Assembly: GCA_963929535.1 (NCBI GenBank) | Contig: CAWVIZ010000007.1 | Span: 120,706 to 184,705, forward strand | Direction: 5' to 3' | Length of the DNA: 64,000 bases | Source: Pullilachnospira sp963929535 | GTDB lineage: Bacteria; Bacillota; Clostridia; Lachnospirales; Lachnospiraceae | The notes under the pieces: generated by a model | What the model was told of the DNA's origin: nothing | Seen by the model: the letters and a program-made list of their open reading frames with translations, nothing else | Databases searched by the model: none | Program-made: the position numbers and the translations under genes | In this document: positions 15,528 through 23,825 of the stretch, one piece after another | Position numbering within the stretch: position 1 is the first letter of the stretch | How the letters are laid out: each line of letters begins with the position of its first letter

Positions 15528-17429
15528 ATGAACATCTGGAATTTATTATTTAAAAAGAAAAATGACAAAAAGGAACAATACCGTAAGGAAGGATTTGAAC
15601 TGGAGCAGCAGGAGAAATATGAAGAGGCATACCTGAAATATGAGGAGGCTGCCAGAATGGATGATATACCATCTATAGTACACATCGCAAAGATGTATCT
15701 TTCCGGTAATTTCCGTCCGGTGGAAACCTCCAATCTGGCGGAACTTATGCTTCAGGGAAATCCTATTTTTCCGTGGAACCAGGTCAGAAAAATGCATCCT
15801 GATTACGAGCGCGGATTAGCGTGGCTGATAAAAGCGGCCGATCTTGGAGACGGATTTTCCTGTGAGCTTGCCGGAAATATGTATGCTCAGGGGTTAGGCT
15901 GCAAAGCAGACATGGAGAAGGCGGTTTACTATCTGAAAAAAGCGTTGTCAAACGGACAGAAATCTGCAAGAAAATACCTCTGTCTGTATTGTCCGGACGG
16001 CAGGAACCTGTCGGATGAGGCGTATGAGGACTGTTTAACAGAATTTGTGAAAGCGGCGGACGCGGGAGATGATAAGGCATACGAACTCTATGCAACGCTG
16101 AAAAGCGGAACTCAAAGGCAGCTTGCCCGACTGGGACATATTTTGATTTCTGCTCAAAACATTCATAAAACCGGATATGAGCTATTTACATTTTCAGTTT
16201 CGCCGTCCGGTATTCCCCTTCTTCCTGTGGTGTCAAAGCGCGGGTCATGGTGTACTTTCCTGCGGTTTAATTTGGATGCGTGGACAGAGAAGTATCCGCT
16301 TATCGCAGTTTCCTCTGATATTGGGGTTTCCTGTCTGTTGAGAAATTTTCATCATGCCAGAATTGTGGGGACGGCAGTCTACAAATCCCCTGCATCCGGA
16401 TGGTTGAGAGAAGAAAAACACGCGGTTCTGCTTCAGCTCGGCGTAGATGACACATTGGATCCCGGCGTCATGAAGAAAGTCGCAGACTCCTTTCAACTGA
16501 GTGAGGAAGAATATCTGGGAGATTCCATTGCATTTTTGGTGGAAGACGGAGAAAAGGAATATAGTTTTGAGGTCGCAGGTATCCAGGGGAACCGGGTGGA
16601 AGTCCTTTGGCGTTATACCATCGGCGGCACTGATCATATCCAGAAGTATTTTGAGCCGGAATTGATTTCGATAGAATATACAGATAGTCAGGCTTTATCT
16701 GACAGTGGGAAAGCGCAGGAAGATCAGGAACGAAATTCAGAAGATCGCGAAAAGGATGAAGACGCCGTAAATAACAACCTTACAGAATTGATTTATATTC
16801 TCGACATGAGTGGATCGATGCAAAAGCTGGCCAAGGATACCATCGGCGGCTATAATTCATTGCTGAACGAACAGAGAAAACTGAGTGAAAAAAATCCGGA
16901 GCTGAAAGCAAATGTCACTACGGTGTTGTTTGATGACAGGTATATTCTTCTGCATGATCGCATGGATATCAGAAAAGTACCGGAAATCACAGATAAAGAG
17001 TATGTGCCAGTGGGAATGACTGCCATGTTGGATGCCATCGGCAGGACACTGGCCAGTATCGGGCAAACTCTTGCGACGGCGCCGGAAGAAGAAAAGCCGG
17101 GATTGGTATCGGTAACCATTATTACAGACGGTTATGAGAATGCCAGCAAAGAGTACAACTGGGCGACTGTCCAACAAATGATCCGGAAGAAGCGAGAAAA
17201 GTATTCATGGGTGTTCTCTTTTATCGGCGCAAATATTGATGTGGAAAAGACAAGCGCTGATTTAGGAATCGACCACAGGATGTCAAGAAAATTCACAGCA
17301 TCGCATGACGGCACGGCATCGGTATTCGGGTCAGTCACCCGGGGTACAACGGCAATGCGCAGTATGGCGCAGGCTCCGCAGTCTTCCAGGGAGGAGGCAT
17401 TGGCTGACGCACTTGATGATATTGAGTAA
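15528..17429 (+). CDS. Sel1-repeat and von Willebrand factor A protein
   Basis: A 633-aa cytoplasmic protein. Residues about 17-190 hold TPR/Sel1-type repeats (for example GLAWLIKAADLGD and KAVYYLKKALSNGQ). The middle (about 200-385) is an unrecognised domain with a beta-rich second part. An acidic linker (about 390-415) precedes a vWA domain whose MIDAS is DMSGSM (D426, S428, S430), with a conserved ITDGYEN strand near residue 535. AAGGAG precedes the ATG. vWA with TPR-like repeats is typical of bacterial regulatory or conflict systems. The shared Sel1 and vWA modules link it to the 87-12107 operon, from which it is separated only by the broken NUDIX gene and the IS. Membership of that system is inference. 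Confidence 0.75.
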   Translation: MNIWNLLFKKKNDKKEQYRKEGFELEQQEKYEEAYLKYEEAARMDDIPSIVHIAKMYLSGNFRPVETSNLAELMLQGNPIFPWNQVRKMHPDYERGLAWLIKAADLGDGFSCELAGNMYAQGLGCKADMEKAVYYLKKALSNGQKSARKYLCLYCPDGRNLSDEAYEDCLTEFVKAADAGDDKAYELYATLKSGTQRQLARLGHILISAQNIHKTGYELFTFSVSPSGIPLLPVVSKRGSWCTFLRFNLDAWTEKYPLIAVSSDIGVSCLLRNFHHARIVGTAVYKSPASGWLREEKHAVLLQLGVDDTLDPGVMKKVADSFQLSEEEYLGDSIAFLVEDGEKEYSFEVAGIQGNRVEVLWRYTIGGTDHIQKYFEPELISIEYTDSQALSDSGKAQEDQERNSEDREKDEDAVNNNLTELIYILDMSGSMQKLAKDTIGGYNSLLNEQRKLSEKNPELKANVTTVLFDDRYILLHDRMDIRKVPEITDKEYVPVGMTAMLDAIGRTLASIGQTLATAPEEEKPGLVSVTIITDGYENASKEYNWATVQQMIRKKREKYSWVFSFIGANIDVEKTSADLGIDHRMSRKFTASHDGTASVFGSVTRGTTAMRSMAQAPQSSREEALADALDDIE

Positions 17430-17602
17430 AAGATAGCTTTCAGGCGTCAACAAAAGATTATTTTGCATTATCATGCGATGTATTATATAATAAGTCCTGC
17501 AAAGAAAGCCAAAAACACTGCAGCGGGCTATCGGGTATCCGGTTTGCCGCGCGGCAGAGCAGCGGGGGTATGTGGTCTCCGCTTCGCGGGAATACAGATG
17601 GG

Positions 17603-17638
17603 GACCTGCAGGCGGCTGGAAATAGCAGTCTGCAGGTC
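17603..17638 (+). promoter_or_regulatory. Inverted repeat upstream of the exonuclease gene
   Basis: GACCTGCAG (17603-17611) and CTGCAGGTC (17630-17638) form a 9-bp perfect stem with an 18-nt loop, 24 bp before the exonuclease start. No T-tract follows. It could be a 5' UTR stem-loop or an operator. Confidence 0.4.
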
Positions 17639-17662
17639 TCTGCCGGAAAAGAGGACGAGATC

Positions 17663-18643
17663 ATGAATTACATCGTGTTTGATCTGGAGTGGAACCAGTG
17701 CCCCTATGGGAAGGATCAGGAGAATGAGCGGATCCCTTTTGAGATTGTGGAGATCGGGGCGGTAAAGCTGAATGAGGAGAGGCAGGCGACAGATCAGTTT
17801 CAGATCCTGATCCAGCCCCGGGTATATAAAAAGCTGCATCGCCATACTCAGGAGATCATCCGCCTGAATATGAAGGAGCTGGAAGCGGGGAAGCCGTTCT
17901 ATAAGGCCATCCGGGAATTTCTGGGATGGTGCGGGGAGGATTTCCGGTTCTGCACCTGGGGAAATTCGGATCTGATCGAGCTTCAGCGGAACATGAGGTA
18001 TTACGGTGTGCTGCAGCTTCTGAAAGGGCCCATCGTATTCTGCGATGTGCAGAAGCTGTTCAGCCTGGATAAGGAAGACGGGGAAAGCAGAAAATCACTG
18101 GAGCATGCGGTGGACGCCATGGGGCTTAAAAAGCAGAAGGATTTTCACCGGGCCCTGTCGGACGCCTGGTATACCGCCCAGGTGTTCGCAGGAATCGACA
18201 GGGAGCTGTCGGATACGTTCACTTCCATCGACTGTTTTCAGAATCCCAGGGAGAAGAAGGATGAGATTCATGTGATCTATCCAGGGTATGCAAAGCATAT
18301 TTCCCGGGAGTTCGATTCCCGGGAGGAGATGATGGAGGACAGGGAAATCACCGCCAGCCGCTGCTTCCTGTGCAATAAAAACGTGAGAAAAAAGATCCGG
18401 TGGTTCGCCAGCGGAGGGAAGAATTACTACTGTCTGGCCCGCTGTCCCCGTCATGGGTGGCTGAAGGGAAAGATCAGGACCAGGAAAGCGGAGGATGGAA
18501 AATACTATGCGGTAAAGACCATGAAGCTGGTGGAGGAAGAAGAGGCCCAGACCATCCGGGACAGAAAAGAAGAGATCAGGAAGAAACGGCGGGAAAAGCG
18601 CAGGCTGGAGAAGAAGAGAGAAAAGCAGCAGGCAGGAAAGTGA
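17663..18643 (+). CDS. DEDDh-family 3'-5' exonuclease
   Basis: A 326-aa protein with an N-terminal DnaQ-type exonuclease fold (about 1-190). Exo I is FDLEWN (Asp7, Glu9), and Exo III is HRALSDAWYTA, giving the His and final Asp. The C terminus carries a possible metal site (CFLCNK...CLARCPRHG) and ends in a long Lys/Arg-rich helix suggestive of nucleic acid binding. I chose ATG 17663 with GAGGA upstream; a longer in-frame reading starts at 17570 without a site. It resembles KapD/ERI-like exonucleases and may trim RNA or DNA 3' ends. It stands alone between a hairpin and the convergent alcohol dehydrogenase gene. Confidence 0.85.
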   Translation: MNYIVFDLEWNQCPYGKDQENERIPFEIVEIGAVKLNEERQATDQFQILIQPRVYKKLHRHTQEIIRLNMKELEAGKPFYKAIREFLGWCGEDFRFCTWGNSDLIELQRNMRYYGVLQLLKGPIVFCDVQKLFSLDKEDGESRKSLEHAVDAMGLKKQKDFHRALSDAWYTAQVFAGIDRELSDTFTSIDCFQNPREKKDEIHVIYPGYAKHISREFDSREEMMEDREITASRCFLCNKNVRKKIRWFASGGKNYYCLARCPRHGWLKGKIRTRKAEDGKYYAVKTMKLVEEEEAQTIRDRKEEIRKKRREKRRLEKKREKQQAGK

Positions 18644-18751
18644 CGCCCCACAGAGGGGGATCCTTTCCGGCCTGTTCTGCGTTATAAGACCTAAAATTCC
18701 GGCCTCAAAGTATAGTCTGATGAACCTGTTCGCATCAGCGGATGAGAGGAT

Positions 18752-19933
18752 TTAGAAATCCACCTCAGTACCGTAATATGTACAGGTAAGCAGCTTCTCC
18801 ATAGCCGCGGGATCGATGGCGCGGGGATTGGAGCCGGTGCAGGCGTCACCCACTGCCAGTTCCGCGATGGAGGGAAGCTTCTCCTTGAATTCTTCCTCGT
18901 TGATTCCGAAATCTTTCAGAGTCAGAGGAATATTCAGCTTGATATTGAACTTCTGGATCTGCTTTCTCAGGCTGTTGATCAGCGCCTTCTGGGAGGTTCC
19001 CGGAAGTCCCATTCTTCTGGCGATCTCAGCGTAGCGGCCGGCAGCCACCGGGTCCTTTGCGTTGTATTCGATCACATAGGGAAGATAGATGGCGTTGGCG
19101 CATCCGTGCGGGATATGGCCTGTGGAGAAAGCGGCTCCGGTCTTGTGTGCCATGGAATGTACGATTCCCAGCAGAGCATTGGAGAATGCCATTCCGGCCA
19201 GGCACTGGGCGTAGTGCATCTGCTCTCTGGCGTCCATGTTGCCGTTGTAGGAGGCGGGAAGATAATCCAGCACCATCTCAATGGCCTGCAGAGCCAGCGG
19301 ATCTGTGAACGGGCCGTTCAGTGTGGATACATAGGCCTCAATGGCATGGGTCAGAGCGTCCATTCCGGTGTAAGCCACCTGCTTTGCGGGAAGGCCGGAT
19401 ACCAGATCCGGATCAACGATGGCCACATCCGGAGTGATGTTGAAGTCAGCCAGCGGATACTTTACGCCGGTCTGATAATTGGTGATCACGGAGAAAGCCG
19501 TAACCTCCGTGGCGGTTCCGGAGGTGGAAGGAATCGCGGCAAACCGTGCTTTCTGCCTCAGCTCCGGGAAATTGAAGGGAGTACAGAGATCCTCGAAGGA
19601 GGTTTCCGGATACTCGTAAAATGCCCACATGGCTTTTGCGGCATCGATGGGGGAACCGCCTCCCATGGCCACGATCCAGTCCGGCTCAAATGCCCGCATA
19701 GCCTCAGCGCCCTTCATAACGGTTTCCACGGAGGGATCCGGCTCTACGCCTTCAAAAACCTGAACCTCCATGCCTGCTTCCTTCAGATAGCCGACGGCTC
19801 TGTCCAGGAAGCCCTGACGCTTCATGGAGCCTCCTCCTACCACCAGGATCGCCTTTTTGCCCTTCAGATTCTTCAGCTCTTCCAGGCATCCTTTTCCGTG
19901 ATAAATATCTCTTGGTAAACAAAATCTGCTCAT
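18752..19933 (-). CDS. Iron-containing alcohol dehydrogenase
   Basis: A 393-aa type III (Fe-dependent) alcohol dehydrogenase of normal family length. The cofactor motif GGGSPIDAAKA, a metal-binding Asp/His pair in DALTHAIEAY, and two further His ligands in HSMAHKTGAAFSTGHIPHG are all present. These cytoplasmic enzymes interconvert aldehydes or ketones with alcohols using NAD(P)H, usually to dispose of fermentation electrons. The exact substrate cannot be read from sequence; butanol and 1,2- or 1,3-propanediol dehydrogenases share these motifs. AGGAAGAGG precedes the ATG and a good promoter lies 100 bp upstream. It is probably monocistronic. Confidence 0.92.
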   Translation of the reverse strand: MSRFCLPRDIYHGKGCLEELKNLKGKKAILVVGGGSMKRQGFLDRAVGYLKEAGMEVQVFEGVEPDPSVETVMKGAEAMRAFEPDWIVAMGGGSPIDAAKAMWAFYEYPETSFEDLCTPFNFPELRQKARFAAIPSTSGTATEVTAFSVITNYQTGVKYPLADFNITPDVAIVDPDLVSGLPAKQVAYTGMDALTHAIEAYVSTLNGPFTDPLALQAIEMVLDYLPASYNGNMDAREQMHYAQCLAGMAFSNALLGIVHSMAHKTGAAFSTGHIPHGCANAIYLPYVIEYNAKDPVAAGRYAEIARRMGLPGTSQKALINSLRKQIQKFNIKLNIPLTLKDFGINEEEFKEKLPSIAELAVGDACTGSNPRAIDPAAMEKLLTCTYYGTEVDF

Positions 19934-20032
19934 TATACCTCTTCCTTTCGTGAATAGCGGTGACTGTGTAAGCGGCCGCCGGTGTGTTATACAGTCCGGT
20001 TTTTACCAGAATGTTATTTTTTTGACAAACCT

Positions 20033-20061
20033 ATTATAATCCCACGGAGGGAAAAGTGCAA
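20033..20061 (-). promoter_or_regulatory. SigA-type promoter of the alcohol dehydrogenase gene
   Basis: On the minus strand TTGCAC (20061-20056) and TATAAT (20038-20033) are separated by 17 bp. The start codon is at 19933, so the leader would be about 95 nt. Confidence 0.7.
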
Positions 20062-20180
20062 GAGGAAATTGTTAAAAATTTATCGAATGTCATCTTTGCC
20101 TGGCAGCGGGGCGTTCCGGAGGCGCACATTTGACATGGCCGGAACGGTGTGAAGAGCCGCCATCTCCAACAGAATCGGAT

Positions 20181-20453
20181 CTACAGCGACATCAGCAGGA
20201 TCGCCGCCGCTCCAAACACGGCATACGCCATATGGATAACCAGGCAGATCTTCATGATCATATTCCGCACCAGCAGCTTTTTGTAGGATACGCCTGTAAA
20301 GACGCCTCCCAGGATCATTTCCAGCGCATAGAGAAATACAATGATCTGAGCTGCCGGGGATTCCGGAGCCCAGGCATTGGAGCGCAGAGGGAATATGGTC
20401 CAGGGAACCAATATCAGCAGAGAGCTGATTGCAGTGCAGACAACTTGCTTCAT
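20181..20453 (-). CDS. Small three-TM membrane protein
   Basis: A 90-aa hydrophobic protein with about three membrane segments (roughly residues 4-20, 32-52, 66-86). I chose ATG 20453 because GGAGGTGA lies just upstream; a longer reading to 20495 has no such site. It lies 145 bp downstream of the three-gene ABC exporter and in the same direction, so it may be its distal member. I do not recognise a family. Confidence 0.6.
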   Translation of the reverse strand: MKQVVCTAISSLLILVPWTIFPLRSNAWAPESPAAQIIVFLYALEMILGGVFTGVSYKKLLVRNMIMKICLVIHMAYAVFGAAAILLMSL

Positions 20454-20598
20454 GGAAAAATCACCTCCTTCTCTGATTCCGGACAGATGATCCATAAGGC
20501 ATCTGTCCGCGGTATCGCGGGGATCGGATGGGGGAAGGGACTGCCCCTATCCGATTATTTTGGCGGACAGCGGGGCAGGCCGGCGTGACCGCCTGGAT

Positions 20599-21370
20599 TC
20601 ACCTGGTTTCCTGCCGCCCGAAGCAGAGACAGGAGACTCCCAGGCATACGATGGTGATCACTGCCGCGGCAGCAAGCCAGGGCAGGGGATCAGTGCCGCT
20701 GCTTCCGAAATTTTCCGCCAGCCTTCCGTATTCCTCAGTTACCACATGGAAGGGATAGCACGCGGGATACAGGAACCAGGCCCGGGTGTTGAGAATCAGC
20801 ACCGAGGGCACCAGAGAGGCCAGACCGATGCCGATGGAGAAGACAGGAGTCCGGATAAGAGCGGACAGCATCCAGAATACCGCGGCCATGGGAATGGAGG
20901 CCAGCCAGATCTTTCCGGTCAGGCCCAGCGCCAGAGAGGGCTTTACCAGAAAGTTATAGTCCCAGAGCCGGGAGGCTGCCGCCGCGCTGATATAGTAGGC
21001 GGCAGCCATCAGGATCATATGGACGGCGGTGAGAGCCAGAAGCACCAGAAATTTGGCCAGGCAGAGCGCCCGGGGGATCTATCGGCAGAGAGAGCATTTT
21101 CAAAAGTCCCCGGCCGCCGCGCTCTGTCTGCCACAGAAGGACAGTGCAGACGATCATGACGGCGGGATAGATAAACCAGGCCATTCCCATAAATCCCTGG
21201 ATCATGAAGTTGTGCTCCGGAGAAATCCCCACATCCTCCATATGGAAGTTCAGCCGGGCGTTGAGGACAGAGGGCGCCCACAGGATGATCAGTGAAGCGG
21301 CCAGAAGAAGCAGTATTTTGGAACGCTTGATCTTTTTGAATTCCACGCTTATCAGTGAGAGAAAGTTCAT
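20599..21370 (-). pseudogene. ABC-2 type permease (LanG/MutG-like), frameshifted
   Basis: Translation starts at ATG 21370 (MNFLSLISVEFKKIKRSK) and runs through two membrane segments to LPIDP. It then leaves frame at a run of five G on the plus strand (21072-21076). Removing one base restores ...DPRALCLAKFLVLLALT and continues to the stop at 20599, giving a normal permease of about 256 aa with six membrane segments. The gene overlaps the upstream permease by 4 bp. Either the gene is broken or the run is miscounted in the assembly. It forms a lantibiotic/bacitracin-type protection exporter with the two genes upstream. Confidence 0.85.
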
Positions 21371-22095
21371 GCCATATTCCTCCTTACACGGGCAGACTGC
21401 AGTGTCAGCGCAGCCAGCCACAGAATCAACAGTTCCCCTGCACAGGCACCCGCGCATGTCAGCGCCTGGCTGTCCGTGAGACCTTCCAGAAGCTGATAGG
21501 GCAGGGCAAAGGGCAGAAGGCGGAGCGCAAAGCCGCCGGAACGCATCATGGTTTCCGAAAATATGAAGAGTATGCCGATCCCCAGAGACACCCACATATT
21601 AGTACATACCGATGCGATCACCAGCATCAGCACCACGAAGGGCAGGATGGTCATGATGGAAAATCCCCCCTGGGGAAGAAGAAGTCCGGTCACATCCGGC
21701 GGGGTGGAAAACCAGTGCAGGCTGCAAAAAAAGCAGGAGGCGCATCCCGCCAGGATCACCAGAGCTGCCGACAGTCCCAGGATCAGGCATTTTCCCAGGA
21801 ATATCCGCATACCGGATACCGGAAGTACGGTCATTTTCTGCAGTGCCCGGTCACTGTACTCCGTATGGTACATCAGGCAGGCACCGGCCACGGTAAAGAG
21901 AACCGTCAGCATGGTCATCATTTCCCAGTTGGCATCCAGGAGAATGGAGACGGGATTGCCGGGAAGAGCAGTAAAGGTTTCCGGGCGAAATCCCGTATTG
22001 GCCGCAGGGATCAGCGCTGACAGCAGGGCGCAGCTTATCAGTGTGGGAAGGTAGCCTGTGCGCCGAAGCTTGGCAAGCTCCAGGAAAAAGATCAT
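21367..22095 (-). CDS. ABC-2 type permease (LanE/MutE-like)
   Basis: A 242-aa hydrophobic protein with about six membrane segments and no ATPase motif, typical of the LanE/BcrB class. A conserved charged N terminus (LELAKLRRTG) precedes TM1. It overlaps both the ATPase gene (ATGA, 22092-22095) and the second permease gene (21367-21370), so the three are translated together. The complex likely pumps a membrane-acting peptide out of the membrane. I see no structural peptide gene nearby, so the role would be protection rather than producer immunity (inference). Confidence 0.85.
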   Translation of the reverse strand: MIFFLELAKLRRTGYLPTLISCALLSALIPAANTGFRPETFTALPGNPVSILLDANWEMMTMLTVLFTVAGACLMYHTEYSDRALQKMTVLPVSGMRIFLGKCLILGLSAALVILAGCASCFFCSLHWFSTPPDVTGLLLPQGGFSIMTILPFVVLMLVIASVCTNMWVSLGIGILFIFSETMMRSGGFALRLLPFALPYQLLEGLTDSQALTCAGACAGELLILWLAALTLQSARVRRNMA

Positions 22096-22847
22096 TTCAG
22101 CACACCCCGCTTTCTGTTGTCATCATCCACCAGAGCCAGGAAGGTTTCCTCCAGGTTATCGGTGGGATAGCCCATCTGGGCTGCCTGCTCCCGAAGGCTG
22201 TCCAGAGAACCCTCAAAAAGCAGCTGTCCCCGGTTGAGGATCCCCACGTCATCCGCCATCAGTTCGATCTCCGACAGCAGATGGGAGGACACCAGAACGG
22301 TGCAGTCATAGCGACTGGGGAGAGAACGGATCAGAGTCCGGATCTCATGGATACCCACAGGGTCCAGACCATTGGTGGGTTCATCCAGGATCAGGAGAGG
22401 GGGCTTTCCGATCAGCGCGCCTGCCAGCCCCAGTCTCTGTTTCATTCCCAGGGAATACTTTCTGGCCAGCCGCCTTTTGTGCTCGGTCAGTCCCACCACC
22501 TCCAGAGCCTGATCCACAGCAGAGGCGGGGAGTCCCAGAATTTTCCTGATGATATGCAGGTTTTCCTCCCCGGTGAGATTTCCGTAGAAGGAAGGAGACT
22601 CGATAAAGGAGCCGATGCTCCCCAGAAGCGCCTTCCGGTTTTCCAGGAAGGATTTTCCCCCGATGGTAAAGGTTCCTCCGGAGGGCGCCGTAAGTCCCAG
22701 GAACATCTTCATGGTGGTGGATTTTCCCGCTCCGTTCGGCCCCAGAAATCCATAGACGGTTCCTCTCCTCACATGAAGATTCAGCCGGGAAACAGCCACG
22801 AAGCTGCCGTATGTCTTGGTGAGATCCCTTGTTTCGATCATATACAT
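22092..22847 (-). CDS. ABC transporter ATP-binding protein (LanF/BcrA-like)
   Basis: A 251-aa ATPase with Walker A GPNGAGKST, signature YSLGMKQRLGLA, Walker B LLILDEPTNGLD and switch His in VSSHLL. The signature Gln-loop region contains a Glu (FIESPSF), as in lantibiotic-immunity ATPases of the LanF type. GAAAGGGG lies upstream of ATG 22847. It is divergently placed from the response regulator gene, which likely controls it. Confidence 0.9.
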   Translation of the reverse strand: MYMIETRDLTKTYGSFVAVSRLNLHVRRGTVYGFLGPNGAGKSTTMKMFLGLTAPSGGTFTIGGKSFLENRKALLGSIGSFIESPSFYGNLTGEENLHIIRKILGLPASAVDQALEVVGLTEHKRRLARKYSLGMKQRLGLAGALIGKPPLLILDEPTNGLDPVGIHEIRTLIRSLPSRYDCTVLVSSHLLSEIELMADDVGILNRGQLLFEGSLDSLREQAAQMGYPTDNLEETFLALVDDDNRKRGVLK

Positions 22848-22972
22848 AACAAATTACCCCTTTCTTTTTTCCTCAACGGCGGTATGAACGTGACAGTTCA
22901 TCCTTCAGGAGGACTTTTCTGTGATCGGCAGGATGGTCATCCATCCGATGTGATTTCAGTATAGCGGCGCTG

Positions 22973-23013
22973 CCTTACATCTGCATTCTCTCTGCCTTAC
23001 ATTTACCTTACAT
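22973..23013. promoter_or_regulatory. 11-bp-phased direct repeats, likely response-regulator operator
   Basis: CCTTACAT occurs at 22973-22980, 22995-23002 and 23006-23013; starts differ by 22 and 11 bp. A weaker 4/8 match sits at the empty 11-bp position (22984). OmpR-family regulators bind head-to-tail sites with one-turn phasing, and these repeats lie between the exporter operon and the regulator gene. Binding is inferred. Confidence 0.6.
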
Positions 23014-23117
23014 TTGAACTGTACCTGGAGACAGGAAAACGTTTTGTGATAGAATAATATCATGATGCCGGGAAGTACACAAAGAGGAGAAATTTCCGGC
23101 AGAAAGAAGGGAAAACG

Positions 23118-23825
23118 ATGAACAGTGAATATTTGAAGAATAAGAGGATCTTGCTGGTGGACGATGAACCGGAGCTGCTGGCAATGGTGGAATCCATTCT
23201 CCGGGAAGAGGGATATACCAGTCTGTATACGGCGGGAAGCGTCAGTCAGGCTGTGGAGCTGGCCGGGAGAATGGGTCCGGAGCTGGCGGTGCTGGACGTG
23301 ATGCTGCCGGATGGGGACGGATTTTCCCTGATGGAGAAGCTGAGGGCCATGGATGACTATCCGATACTGTTCCTCACCGCCAGAGGGGAGGATGAGGACA
23401 AATTCAGGGGATTCGGCCTGGGGGCGGATGATTATCTGGTGAAGCCCTTTCTCCCCAGAGAGCTGGTTTTCCGGATCGGCGCTATTTTATACAGAAGCTA
23501 TAAGGGGGAGAATCCCCTGGTGAAGCTGGCGGCAAGCCAGGTGGACTTTGAGCGGGCGGAGGTGATCAAAAACGGGGAGCGGATTCCTCTTACCGCCAAG
23601 GAGTATGAGCTGCTTTCGGCGCTGTACCGCAACGCGGGAAGGATCGTCACCATTGACGCTCTGTGCGAGGCCGCCTGGGGAGACAATCCCTTCGGCTACG
23701 AGAATTCTCTGATGGCCCATATCCGCCGTATCCGTGAAAAGATCGAGGAAAATCCTTCCCGGCCCTGTTCTCTTATTACGGTAAAGGGGCTGGGATATAA
23801 GCTGGTGACGGAGGGAAGCAAATGA
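23118..23825 (+). CDS. OmpR-family response regulator
   Basis: A 235-aa regulator. The receiver domain (about 9-120) has the acidic pair in LLVDDEPE, the phosphoacceptor Asp60 in VLDVMLPD and a conserved Lys in YLVKPF. A winged helix DNA-binding domain follows (about 140-230; LTAKEYELLSAL and VTVKGLGYKL-like end). GAAGGGA precedes the ATG. Its last 4 bp overlap the kinase gene. It is adjacent and divergent to a LanFEG-like exporter, the usual layout of peptide-antibiotic detoxification modules, so it probably activates that exporter. Confidence 0.92.
   Translation: MNSEYLKNKRILLVDDEPELLAMVESILREEGYTSLYTAGSVSQAVELAGRMGPELAVLDVMLPDGDGFSLMEKLRAMDDYPILFLTARGEDEDKFRGFGLGADDYLVKPFLPRELVFRIGAILYRSYKGENPLVKLAASQVDFERAEVIKNGERIPLTAKEYELLSALYRNAGRIVTIDALCEAAWGDNPFGYENSLMAHIRRIREKIEENPSRPCSLITVKGLGYKLVTEGSK

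Noticed and set aside
20130..22964. Plus-strand frames of 150-307 codons opposite the ABC exporter genes
   Set aside because: They are shadows of overlapping minus-strand membrane and ATPase genes with clear motifs.
22848..23117. Search for a lantibiotic precursor gene near the LanFEG-like exporter
   Set aside because: No short frame with a leader and Ser/Thr/Cys-rich core was found here or at 25217-25486, so the module is read as resistance only.
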